Positions 45,837-54,632 of a DNA stretch of 64,000 nt are shown here, piece by piece. Position 1 is the first letter of the stretch, and every line of letters starts with the position of its first letter. Made by a program: the position numbers and the translations under genes. Origin of the DNA: Halopseudomonas yangmingensis (GTDB taxonomy: Bacteria; Pseudomonadota; Gammaproteobacteria; Pseudomonadales; Pseudomonadaceae); contig NZ_FOUI01000010.1 of the NCBI RefSeq assembly GCF_900114825.1, forward strand, positions 57,463-121,462, read 5' to 3'. The notes beneath the pieces were generated by a model. That model made no database searches. It saw only the letters and a program-made list of their open reading frames with translations, and was not told where the DNA came from.

Positions 45837-45956
45837 TTACTTGCCTGTTTTTTCGGTGCCGTATTTCTTGTCGAGGCGCTTAGCTACAAACAATCCAATG
45901 ATGGTGGCCAAGCCAAGTGCGCCGATGATGGCTGCTGTTGCGTAGACAACGGTCAT
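45837..45956 (-). CDS. 39-residue single-TM protein
   Basis: A short reading frame with one membrane helix (VYATAAIIGALGLATIIGLFVA) followed by a basic tail (KRLDKKYG). GGGAGAG lies 8 bp upstream of ATG 45956. Composition and ribosome site look real, but a short frame can arise by chance; no family recognised. Confidence 0.5.
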   Translation of the reverse strand: MTVVYATAAIIGALGLATIIGLFVAKRLDKKYGTEKTGK

Positions 45957-46165
45957 TTTCACTCTCCCAATCAGGTGCCGGGAACCAGCAGTACTTAAGC
46001 TAGCACAGGATGTATAGATCCCAAGCTGCTGCCAGCAGCCAGGCCGCTGTCGACGTGATGCGCGCCTGTAACTTGACCGGCTCCTTCTCCAACGGAAAAC
46101 CAAAGGGGCGACCTGCTTTGTCGCATGAGGGTATATCTTGTCAGAGCAGGGCAGAGGGAACCCGC

Positions 46166-46273
46166 ATGGCGCTGATTGATTGCACAAATTGTGGACGGCG
46201 GATCACTGATCAGGCGGTTTCCTGTCCGGACTGCGGCGTGGAAATGACAAGACCTGTTTGCGGGGGCCCATGA
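46166..46273 (+). CDS. 35-residue zinc-ribbon peptide
   Basis: MALIDCTNCGRRITDQAVSC continues to PDCG, giving two CxxC knuckles about 14 residues apart as in the zinc_ribbon_2 domain that starts many small membrane or signalling proteins. It ends soon after, so it may be a free peptide or the stump of a longer gene. AGGGAA precedes ATG 46166. Confidence 0.5.
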   Translation: MALIDCTNCGRRITDQAVSCPDCGVEMTRPVCGGP

Positions 46274-46411
46274 TAGGTATGTGCGGTGATGTTGCTGAGT
46301 TGCGGATGGTGAATTGCACTGAGCCCCATTGACGCCCCATCATTCAGGCCAAGCGGTCTTCTCGAAAGCTTCTGTGATTCAGCGATCTGACTAAGGGCAA
46401 GGCTACCACTC

Positions 46412-47047
46412 ATGCAGGAGCATAACTCCCCAATTCTCGTGGTTGACCTCGAAGCTACCTGCTGGGATGCAGCTACTCCAGAGGGCGGGACGCAAAGTAT
46501 TCACACCATGGAAATCATCGAGATTGGCTGCGTGCTGACCAATCGGCTTGGCACTGTTCTGGATACGCGCTCGTTCATCGTGCGGCCTGAACGCCAGCCC
46601 ATTCTCAGCGAGCTCTGCATTGCACTGACACAAATCACGCAAGCCGTGGTGGATAACGCGACACCGCTAAAGGACGTTATTGATCAAATGAACGCCTGGC
46701 TTGAAGGTACGGAAACGGTTGCCCTCTGGGGCAGCTGGGGCAACTACGATCTGAACCAGCTGACAGCACAATGCGCCCTCGATAATGCCGATTCGCAACT
46801 ACTGAACCTGCCACACCTAAACTTGAAGAAGCTCTGGCGACGCACCACCAGACAGCGCAAGAAAACCAGCCTTGCCTATGCGCTGGCTTATCATGAGCTG
46901 GCGTTTGACGGCCAGCCCCACCGTGGGGTTGACGATGCGTGGAACATCGCCCGCTTAATGCCATTTTTAGACTGGTCGCTGCAGGATGAGCTGGTTAGCA
47001 ATCCGGCCGACCCAGCGATTCACAACCCACGACAGAAAATCCGATGA
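46412..47047 (+). CDS. DEDDh 3'-5' exonuclease (KapD/ERI-1-like)
   Basis: A 211-residue exonuclease. Exo I is VVDLEATCW (D11, E13); Exo II includes WGNYDLNQL; Exo III is HRGVDDAWNIARL with the general-base His and final Asp. The HTMEIIEIGCVL spacing matches the ERI-1/KapD subgroup acting on RNA or DNA 3' ends. Its stop overlaps the metallophosphoesterase start (ATGA), so the two are made together. Confidence 0.88.
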   Translation: MQEHNSPILVVDLEATCWDAATPEGGTQSIHTMEIIEIGCVLTNRLGTVLDTRSFIVRPERQPILSELCIALTQITQAVVDNATPLKDVIDQMNAWLEGTETVALWGSWGNYDLNQLTAQCALDNADSQLLNLPHLNLKKLWRRTTRQRKKTSLAYALAYHELAFDGQPHRGVDDAWNIARLMPFLDWSLQDELVSNPADPAIHNPRQKIR

Positions 47048-47688
47048 AACTTGTTTGCATCTCCGACACGCACAGCATGCATCACAGCATTTGTGACATT
47101 CCAGATGGGGATGTGCTGATCCATGCAGGTGACAGTCTTGGTCAGGGCACGCTGGACAATGTTGTTGAGCTCAATGATTGGCTGGGCACATTGCCCCACC
47201 GGTACAAAATCGTTATTGCCGGCAACCACGACTGGGTATTTCAGGACAGCCCGGAGCAGGCGCGCGAAGCACTCAGCCATGCGATTTACCTTGAAGACAG
47301 CGGCATTGAAATTGAAGGCGTTCGTTTCTGGGGCTCACCCTGGACACCTACATTCTGGAACTGGGCATTTATGTTAGATCCGGGCCAGCCGTTGTACGAT
47401 GCCTGGTCGCGCATCCCTGACAACACGGACGTGCTTATTACCCACGGCCCGCCGAGGGGTATCGGAGATGAGGTTGCGCTGGGACTGGGGCCCAGAAATG
47501 TTGGGTGTGCCGAGCTTATGCAGCGTATTGACAGGCTGTCCCTCAAAGCCCATGTCTTTGGGCATATTCACGAAGGCTATGGCATCTATCAGCGTGGGCC
47601 GCTCACCCTGATCAACGCCAGCACCTGCAACGCGCAATACCAGCCCATTAACCCACCAATAGTGCTGAATCTGGCCAGCCGTATCTAG
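47044..47688 (+). CDS. Calcineurin-like metallophosphoesterase
   Basis: A 214-residue phosphoesterase with all metal motifs: SDTH (residues 7-10), GD, GNHDW, THGPP and GHIHEG. It resembles the MPPED1/2-type (239AB) subfamily by the ISDTHSMH start. Candidate substrates are cyclic nucleotides or phosphodiesters, not determined. It is translationally coupled to the exonuclease upstream. Confidence 0.88.
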   Translation: MKLVCISDTHSMHHSICDIPDGDVLIHAGDSLGQGTLDNVVELNDWLGTLPHRYKIVIAGNHDWVFQDSPEQAREALSHAIYLEDSGIEIEGVRFWGSPWTPTFWNWAFMLDPGQPLYDAWSRIPDNTDVLITHGPPRGIGDEVALGLGPRNVGCAELMQRIDRLSLKAHVFGHIHEGYGIYQRGPLTLINASTCNAQYQPINPPIVLNLASRI

Positions 47689-47854
47689 GCTCACGGTAGC
47701 GGTTCCGACGCGCTCTGCGACTCACTGCTCATCGAAACCGTCGGGTATTCTTGCCCTGCGACCAGGCAGCAGCGCCTGCGAGAGTGGCTTTTGCACGGCT
47801 GTTGAGTCCGGAGGGTCCTCTGTATGGCTGAGGGCTGCTGTGGCGCCGCACCAC

Positions 47855-48163
47855 TCAGTCCTTGAAATAGTTGTCGTGTTCGACCAGACCGAACGGAGCG
47901 TCAGGTTTGATCGCCTGATCGGATTCTTCGTCGAACAAATGCTCAACCATCCGCTGACGTCCCAGTCCCGACAGGGTGCTGAAAAAGCAGCCCTCGCACA
48001 GGTGGACCTCATAGCGTTCACCATCATGCTGCGAACCATAGCCCCAGTGGGCTGAGAGCACGCCAAACTGTGCAGGTGTACCGGGTTTTGTGGTGGAGGT
48101 GCCGCATACATCACAGAGCACATCGGTAGTGATCGGAACGTTTTGTGTCTCGACGATTTTCAT
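47855..48163 (-). CDS. Hypothetical CxxC protein
   Basis: A 102-residue protein with two Cys pairs (LCDVCG and LCEGCFF), likely binding one zinc. The hydrophilic body includes HWGYGSQHDGERYEV. I recall similar proteins in Pseudomonas accessory regions but no function. GGGAGAGG stands upstream of ATG 48163. Confidence 0.65.
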   Translation of the reverse strand: MKIVETQNVPITTDVLCDVCGTSTTKPGTPAQFGVLSAHWGYGSQHDGERYEVHLCEGCFFSTLSGLGRQRMVEHLFDEESDQAIKPDAPFGLVEHDNYFKD

Positions 48164-48294
48164 GGGGCCTCTCCCGCGTATTGCGTTGTCAGCGATGATA
48201 GCGCATGGCAGGCTGCTGCTTTGGGCGAGCCATCGCGCATTTTACGTTTGGCTTCCAATAAATCGATTCACGGATCAAGAGACCTTCAGTGACC

Positions 48295-48399
48295 ATGGAC
48301 AGCCTTACCCTTGGGGAAATTTTCAACTATGCGGCCTTTGTTGCAGAGGTCAAGCGGTTACAGTCGATGATGGGGCACAACATCGGCGGAGCCCCCTGA
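48295..48399 (+). CDS. Possible 34-residue peptide
   Basis: MDSLTLGEIFNYAAFVAEVK then a short basic-to-neutral tail. It looks helical and amphipathic. The ribosome site is weak (AGAGACC); GTG 48289 is an alternative start. It may be a remnant. Confidence 0.3.
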   Translation: MDSLTLGEIFNYAAFVAEVKRLQSMMGHNIGGAP

Positions 48400-48457
48400 G
48401 CCACTGCTAAAAGGTCATGCCTCGCTGCGGTTGACCTGTTGCTGCTCTCTCGTCAGA

Positions 48458-49291
48458 ATGCTGGATATTAAACCAGTCTTAGGTGCAGGTCTTTGGGATC
48501 GTAACCAACGTGGTTCGGTCGCTGAAGCGCGGAGGGCAGGGATGACGTTTGGGCCTGACGTTTCCTTCGTAACGGTAAGGCGACGATTTGATTTTCGCAG
48601 CATTGAAGTCGGACGCTGGGTGACACCGCAGGAGCGGGACCGCGCAGCAGGCAAGTTCTATCAGGCCCTGTGTGACCTGATGAGCATCCTGCGCGGCCCG
48701 GAAACGCTGATTTCACTGCGCAGCACGCTGGGGTTGCAGTATGGCATCGGTGGCAGGCCCGGCGTGGCAGCGCACTACCTGCCCGCGACACGGCAACTGG
48801 CACTGGCCAAAAATGCCGGTGCAGGCAGTCTGGCGCATGAATGGTTTCATGCCTTTGATCATCACATGGGCAGCAAGGTCTATCCGAATGCCGGGCAGGC
48901 CTGCTTTGCTTCCAGTGCTTGGCTGAACAACGACGACACCAGCTCCCATCCACTGACGGCGCTGCTGGGCACCTGCTACCAGACCATTCTGCTGAACGAG
49001 GATGGCACAGCGCCCAGTGTGCTGTTCAAAATCTCCCAAGCGACAGACCGCCAGTTGAAGACCATCTACTACGCCAGACCGGAAGAGCTGTGCGCCCGCG
49101 CATTTGAAGCCTTCATCGAAGACAGTCAGCCACGAAACCGGTTTCTGGTGAACGGAACCCGTCACTCCGACGAAGCCAGAGCAGGACTCTATCCGCAGGG
49201 CGAGCATCGGCGGCGAATCAACGAATCCTTCGAGTGCTACTTTGCTGCTCTGGGTGCTGCGCTGCACCGCGAGCAGGCCAAAGCCGGGTGA
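48458..49291 (+). CDS. CLCA_X-family protein with HExxH motif
   Basis: A 277-residue protein. SLAHEWFHAFDHHMG contains HEWFH (127-131), an HExxH zinc-protease-like motif, and YYARPEELCARAFEAFIED lies downstream as in LPD-type polyvalent proteins. The N-terminus (LGAGLWDRNQRGSVAEARRAGMTF, FRSIEVGRWVTPQE) matches the CLCA_X family known from plasmids and islands. I chose ATG 48458; the TTG at 48431 is unlikely. It is followed by the umuC remnant. The role is unknown. Confidence 0.8.
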   Translation: MLDIKPVLGAGLWDRNQRGSVAEARRAGMTFGPDVSFVTVRRRFDFRSIEVGRWVTPQERDRAAGKFYQALCDLMSILRGPETLISLRSTLGLQYGIGGRPGVAAHYLPATRQLALAKNAGAGSLAHEWFHAFDHHMGSKVYPNAGQACFASSAWLNNDDTSSHPLTALLGTCYQTILLNEDGTAPSVLFKISQATDRQLKTIYYARPEELCARAFEAFIEDSQPRNRFLVNGTRHSDEARAGLYPQGEHRRRINESFECYFAALGAALHREQAKAG

Positions 49292-49296
49292 GCCGA

Positions 49297-50352
49297 ATGC
49301 ACAAACCGGTTTACGCACTGGTCGACTGCAATAATTTCTACGCCTCCTGCGAAAAGCTGTTTCGCCCGGACCTGCGCCATACCCCGGTTGTCGTGCTGTC
49401 GAATCTGAGCGGGCTGGATCAGGTCGTGTCTTTCGAGTATTTCGGTCGGCAAGTCAGAGCCACCATCCAGCACAACATAGGAGTGCCGGTATGTGTGGGC
49501 ATCGCACCGACGCGTACGCTGGTCAATCATGCGGCGAAGAAATACCCGGCGACTGGCGGTGTGGTCGATCTGACCGACCCTGCCAGGCAAAGGCGCTTGA
49601 TGGCGCAGGTAGTGGTTGAGAGCGTATGGGGTGTTGGATGAAAACTCAGCGTAAAGCTTCAGGCCATGGGCATAGGCACGGCATTGCAGTTGGCCGATGC
49701 TGATCCGGCAACGCTGAGAAAAAAGTTCTCTGTGGTTCTGGAGTGCACCGCCCGCGAGCTCAACGGTATTGCCTGTGTGCCGTGGGAGGATGTTCCACCG
49801 GCAAAGCAGCAGATCATGTGCTCCCGGTCCTTTGGTCAGGCTTTGCAAAAGCTCAGCGAACTGGAAGAGGCAGTAACACATTTTGCGGCGCGTGCTACCG
49901 AGAAACTGCGCGGTGGGGGACAGTATGCCGGAGCGCTGATGGTGTTTATCCGAACCAATCCGTTCAAGGCCAGCGCACCGCAATACTCGAGCAGTGCAAG
50001 TGTGAGACTTGTCACACCCAGTCACGACACACGGGTGATTGTGCAGCAGGCGTTGAACCTGCTCAGACCGATGTACCGGGATGGTTTTGATTACGCCAAG
50101 GCCGGCGTCATGTTGGGAGACCTGGTCAGAGAATCAGGCAATCAGGGGGATCTGTTTGGCAGTACTGCGGGGCAGACAGCAGATTCAGCCAGATCCAAGC
50201 GCCTGATGGCCGTGATGGATGCGATAAACAAAAAGTACCGGTAAGCCGCATACATAGCCAGAGAGGCAGGACCTGCCGCCTATGCGATGCGCCGTGGGCA
50301 TCTGTCGCCGGCGTATACGACAGACTGGGAGGCCTTGCCGTGGGTGAAGTGA
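49297..50352 (+). pseudogene. umuC: umuC-like DNA polymerase V gene, internally deleted with two stops
   Basis: The N-terminus YALVDCNNFYASCEKLFRPDL and the later VCVGIAPTRTL, KYPATGGVVDL and GVG motifs are UmuC. The region that should hold the SNNDGC loop and the catalytic YSIDE acid pair is missing, joined in frame at SN/LSGLDQ; APTRTL then lacks the usual AKLA. A TGA at 49639-49641 sits where relatives read Arg (GVGR/KLSVKLQAMGIG), a one-base change from CGA. The frame continues to a second stop TAA near 50242, after which MRRGHLSPAYTTDWEALP still shows the DUF4113 tail. It is nonfunctional. Confidence 0.88.
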
Positions 50353-50491
50353 TGATCTATGGCCTAAGCGCAGCTGTAATAAACTATTTATCCGGCACGA
50401 CCTGCCGCATGCAGGCTAGGGAGCGGAGTGTTTCAAACAACCAAATATTGTGATTGGCAAATCAACGTCCAAGGTTTGCTAGGATGTTCGC

Positions 50492-50701
50492 ATGACAAAG
50501 ATTCAACTCAACTTTAGCGATCGGGATACGTTGCCCGAGTTAATGGAACGCAGAGCACAGGAACTCGGCATCACTGTTGAGCAGCTGATCAAACGGTTCA
50601 TTTGCGTCGGCATGCAGAGCTATGACGAAGATGCCGGCCCAACCATTCCTGGAGAAACCCTTGAGGACTTCCTTGTTAAGAATGGGCTGGTAAAAGACTG
50701 A
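50492..50701 (+). CDS. Small ribbon-helix-helix-like protein
   Basis: A 69-residue protein; TKIQLNFSDRDTLPELMERRAQELGITVEQLIKRFI has the strand-helix-helix pattern of RHH regulators or antitoxins. No toxin frame follows; the CRISPR array begins 153 bp later. AGGAT precedes ATG 50492. Confidence 0.6.
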   Translation: MTKIQLNFSDRDTLPELMERRAQELGITVEQLIKRFICVGMQSYDEDAGPTIPGETLEDFLVKNGLVKD

Positions 50702-50854
50702 GTTAATAGCTGGTTTTATAGTCTGTTTTCGGCGTGATTTCCGGTTGGCGCCCTCCAGCTGAGCGATGAAAGCTTGCTGCACTCACTCATGTTCTTCATT
50801 GATTGCGCTACCGAACCGAATCAACCTGAGCGAGTGTACTGCTCGTTACTCATA

Positions 50855-53800
50855 TTTCTGAGCTGCCTATCCGGCAGTGCAGTGGCAGGCTTTGGATAGT
50901 GCCGCCTTGGGCTATTTCTGAGCTGCCTATCCGGCAGTGCAGTTTTTCGCATGGGTTAACCAATGGTCGATTATTTTCTGAGCTGCCTATCCGGCAGTGC
51001 AGATTGCGCATGACGCAGCGATAACGGCGGTCAATTTCTGAGCTGCCTATCCGGCAGTGCAGGGATTGCGGTCAAGGTCGGCCTGCTCGATGAATTTCTG
51101 AGCTGCCTATCCGGCAGTGCAGCCTTTCAGTGAGCGCAGATGGCAGGCGCATGTTTTCTGAGCTGCCTATCCGGCAGTGCAGCACCGGGCCGGTATGTGG
51201 TGCGTGTCGACATATTTCTGAGCTGCCTATCCGGCAGTGCAGCTTTGCGCGGGAAAACTTCACCGGCTTGCCTTTTTCTGAGCTGCCTATCCGGCAGTGC
51301 AGCCGGCACTACGCTGTATGAGTCGCTGGATATCTTTCTGAGCTGCCTATCCGGCAGTGCAGATCTACACCGGGACTACACGCGCCGTGCTGTTTTTCTG
51401 AGCTGCCTATCCGGCAGTGCAGTAAGCGCTTGATCCCTTTAAGTTATTTGGTCGTTTCTGAGCTGCCTATCCGGCAGTGCAGCCGGTCACCGGCGAGATT
51501 CTCGCCGGGCAGCTTTTCTGAGCTGCCTATCCGGCAGTGCAGGCCGGCGCCCTGGTATGTGCAGCCGCCGTAATTTTCTGAGCTGCCTATCCGGCAGTGC
51601 AGCCGGATCAGCACGTCACGCTCGGCGTCGTAGTTTTCTGAGCTGCCTATCCGGCAGTGCAGTTGTTCACCAATCTGGACGTGGTATCCATGGATTTCTG
51701 AGCTGCCTATCCGGCAGTGCAGGGGTTGACGTTCTTGAGGTTGACATCCGCCAATTTCTGAGCTGCCTATCCGGCAGTGCAGGTTGTCCATCACTCACCC
51801 CCTTGCTTGCGGTGTTTCTGAGCTGCCTATCCGGCAGTGCAGGTCGCAGCCGACAAGGCGCGGATAGCGGAATTTTTCTGAGCTGCCTATCCGGCAGTGC
51901 AGGGCAGGTCGCCGCGCTTGATCTGCTCCCGGATTTTCTGAGCTGCCTATCCGGCAGTGCAGGGGGCAAGAGGTGCAGGCACCTCATATGGCCTTTTCTG
52001 AGCTGCCTATCCGGCAGTGCAGAGACCCGCGCCGAAGTGGCGCTGATTGAGACTTTTCTGAGCTGCCTATCCGGCAGTGCAGAAACCGAGGCAGTGCTGT
52101 ACCGGATCAGCGATTTTCTGAGCTGCCTATCCGGCAGTGCAGGAGAAGCCGTGCCGGGCACACCTGACCCATGATTTCTGAGCTGCCTATCCGGCAGTGC
52201 AGCGTGGCAAGGGCTTACCGGCCCGCGCTGCGGTTTTCTGAGCTGCCTATCCGGCAGTGCAGCATGACGGCACCCCCGCAGGAGTTCATGATTTTTTCTG
52301 AGCTGCCTATCCGGCAGTGCAGTTCACGTTGACATACTCCTTACTGACATCGATTTTCTGAGCTGCCTATCCGGCAGTGCAGGTGGTGAATGATGCCCAT
52401 TAGCACCCGCGCATTTTCTGAGCTGCCTATCCGGCAGTGCAGGTAGGCCCAATTCGCAATACTTCCATCGGTCTTTTCTGAGCTGCCTATCCGGCAGTGC
52501 AGTCTGGCAGTTCGAGCGCGGCGGCGGTGTCGTTTTTCTGAGCTGCCTATCCGGCAGTGCAGGAGATCCAATCTTCCGGGTGAATTTCCGGGTATTTCTG
52601 AGCTGCCTATCCGGCAGTGCAGGACTGTGCATTGTGCGTACTGCCCGACCGCATTTTCTGAGCTGCCTATCCGGCAGTGCAGTTCCATGCACTCCAATAC
52701 CGACCTTCCCCGCTTTTCTGAGCTGCCTATCCGGCAGTGCAGAACCCAGACCCGCGCTATCTGCGCGGGCTCTTTTTCTGAGCTGCCTATCCGGCAGTGC
52801 AGATAGGGGCTCTGGCGGGGTGCTGCTTCTTCCTTTTCTGAGCTGCCTATCCGGCAGTGCAGGAACGCGAGCGCGCCCTGCTGGATCAGATAGATTTCTG
52901 AGCTGCCTATCCGGCAGTGCAGGGCTGAGCGCCTGCCGTTCCGTGGCGGCTCTTTTTCTGAGCTGCCTATCCGGCAGTGCAGCGCCAGAAGCGCGTGTCA
53001 TGCTGATCGCTATTTTTCTGAGCTGCCTATCCGGCAGTGCAGGTCCCTGCAAGGTCAGAGTGGGAAAGCAACAATTTCTGAGCTGCCTATCCGGCAGTGC
53101 AGGATGTCACTCGGCATTACCAGCCGGTACTGCTTTTCTGAGCTGCCTATCCGGCAGTGCAGTCTGGACTGACCCGCACCGGCTCCCGTCTCTTTTTCTG
53201 AGCTGCCTATCCGGCAGTGCAGGTCGTTCTGCAGCTGGATGAGGTTTCCTTCCATTTCTGAGCTGCCTATCCGGCAGTGCAGTCGTAGAGGTACAACGCG
53301 CCCAGCCCGGCATATTTCTGAGCTGCCTATCCGGCAGTGCAGTGCACCCGCGGATCGCGGTACGCATCGCCGAATTTCTGAGCTGCCTATCCGGCAGTGC
53401 AGGATGCCCTCGCCACCCACCAGAAGCGGGAGGGTTTCTGAGCTGCCTATCCGGCAGTGCAGATGTGTCGCGCTGGTCGCACCACTGTCCGTCTTTTCTG
53501 AGCTGCCTATCCGGCAGTGCAGCTCACTCCCCGCGCCAGCAACCAGTGCCGCGCTTTCTGAGCTGCCTATCCGGCAGTGCAGGCAATGCCGCCGATGGTC
53601 ACCGCCGCACTGATTTTCTGAGCTGCCTATCCGGCAGTGCAGGGCCTGAAGATGCTGGCCGGGTACGGGGTGATTTTCTGAGCTGCCTATCCGGCAGTGC
53701 AGAAGAAATCCGTGTGTTGTGTACCGCCCAAATATTTCTGAGCTGCCTATCCGGCAGTGCAGATCTTGAACCCGTGGGCATGCATAGGGGCTCTTTTCTG

Positions 53801-53942
53801 AGCTGCCTATCCGGCAGTGCAGATATGAGGCAAGATACGCGAACGTCACCAGATTTTCTGAGCTGCCTATCCGGCAGTGCAGGGGGCGCCTGTTCAACCG
53901 CCTCATCCGCCTATTTTCTGAGCTGCCTATCCGGCAGTGCAG
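50855..53942 (-). CRISPR. Type I-F CRISPR array, 52 repeats and 51 spacers
   Basis: Repeat length 28 bp and spacer length 32 bp give a perfect 60-bp period. On the transcribed (minus) strand each repeat starts CTGCACTGCCGG and ends GGCAGCTCAGAAA, a close relative of the P. aeruginosa I-F repeat; CTGCC/GGCAG forms the Cas6f hairpin and CTCAGAAA would be the 5' handle. I checked every unit by eye and saw no variant repeat and no duplicated spacer. The array follows the cas operon in the same direction, so the leader end (newest spacers) is at 53942 and the trailer end at 50855. Confidence 0.98.
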
Positions 53943-54071
53943 TAGATAAATTAGCGCATAAGTCGCTGATTGTTAAAGAGTATTTGCCATTTTTGAGCAC
54001 TAAGCCTTTTTGACTGATACATATACAACTTTTTGATTTTCAGGGCCTTTTTCAAGGGCCCTGAAAAAGGG
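53943..54071 (-). promoter_or_regulatory. CRISPR leader with IHF site
   Basis: A 129-bp AT-rich leader between cas6f and the first repeat. On the minus strand AATCAGCGACTTA (53959-53971) matches the IHF consensus WATCARNNNNTTR exactly, 16 bp from the first repeat; IHF bending guides Cas1-Cas2/3 in I-F systems. The segment also carries a palindrome centred on GGGCCC (54046-54070) just after cas6f. Confidence 0.75.
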
Positions 54072-54629
54072 TCAGAACAACGGGAGAGTGGCCGTCTGGC
54101 TAAGGCCGTAGGTGTTGAATAGCCCCGTCTGCTTGTCCGTAGCAGGTTGTTGCTGGATAAACAGCGGGTAGTCCTGGCCTGTACTCAGGCTTTTAAGCCG
54201 GATAAAAGGTAGCTCCAGACGTTGCTCGATACTGTCAGGGATTCGCTGCTGTACCGATTCTGGTGATTGTTCCGGATGCCGCCTTTGATAGCGCCGCCGC
54301 AGACGCTCGGCACTGGATTTGGCTTGCACCCTCACCACGCGACAATAACCAGCATTGGCCGGCACAGACTGTGCTTCACCAACCTCCGTGTGGTCGCGCA
54401 TGCCTTTCAGCCAGCTTTGCTGCATCAGATTTTCCAGAGCCGACTTACTCCCGTGCAGTCGCAGTACGCTGCCCAAGTGGTGGCGGGCAATGGCCGGAAA
54501 GCTGACACCAATATCGGAGCTATTCAACTGCACCAATACACGGTGCAGTTTGGCGAACAGTGCATTCATCAGCGTTGGTGTCGGGAACTCCGGGTCCGGT
54601 AGCAAGGCTATATCCAGATAATGGTCCAT
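54072..54629 (-). CDS. cas6f: CRISPR endoribonuclease Cas6f (Csy4)
   Basis: A 185-residue Cas6f. The start MDHYLDIALLPDPEFP and the catalytic His29 (FAKLH) match Csy4. An Arg-rich helix (SAERLRRRYQRRHPEQ) inserts in the crRNA hairpin groove. The C-terminal FNTYGLSQTATLPLF is the family end. It cleaves pre-crRNA 3' of the repeat stem and stays bound in the Csy complex. It is the last cas gene; csy3 ends 3 bp upstream. Confidence 0.97.
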   Translation of the reverse strand: MDHYLDIALLPDPEFPTPTLMNALFAKLHRVLVQLNSSDIGVSFPAIARHHLGSVLRLHGSKSALENLMQQSWLKGMRDHTEVGEAQSVPANAGYCRVVRVQAKSSAERLRRRYQRRHPEQSPESVQQRIPDSIEQRLELPFIRLKSLSTGQDYPLFIQQQPATDKQTGLFNTYGLSQTATLPLF

Positions 54630-54632
54630 GAC

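Noticed and set aside
49237..50025. 262-codon minus-strand frame opposite the umuC remnant
   Set aside because: The plus strand encodes unmistakable UmuC motifs in one frame; the reverse frame has no domain.
51130..53906. Long open frames through the CRISPR region on both strands with repeating FLSCLSGSA or LHCRIGSSE units
   Set aside because: They are the 28-bp repeats read as codons; the 60-bp period is a multiple of three, so the frame stays open. They are not genes.
50855..53942. Self-targeting spacers against the tRNA-Phe element
   Set aside because: A quick visual comparison found no match, only a shared TGCCGTTCCG 10-mer in one spacer; a proper alignment search would be needed, so no claim is made.
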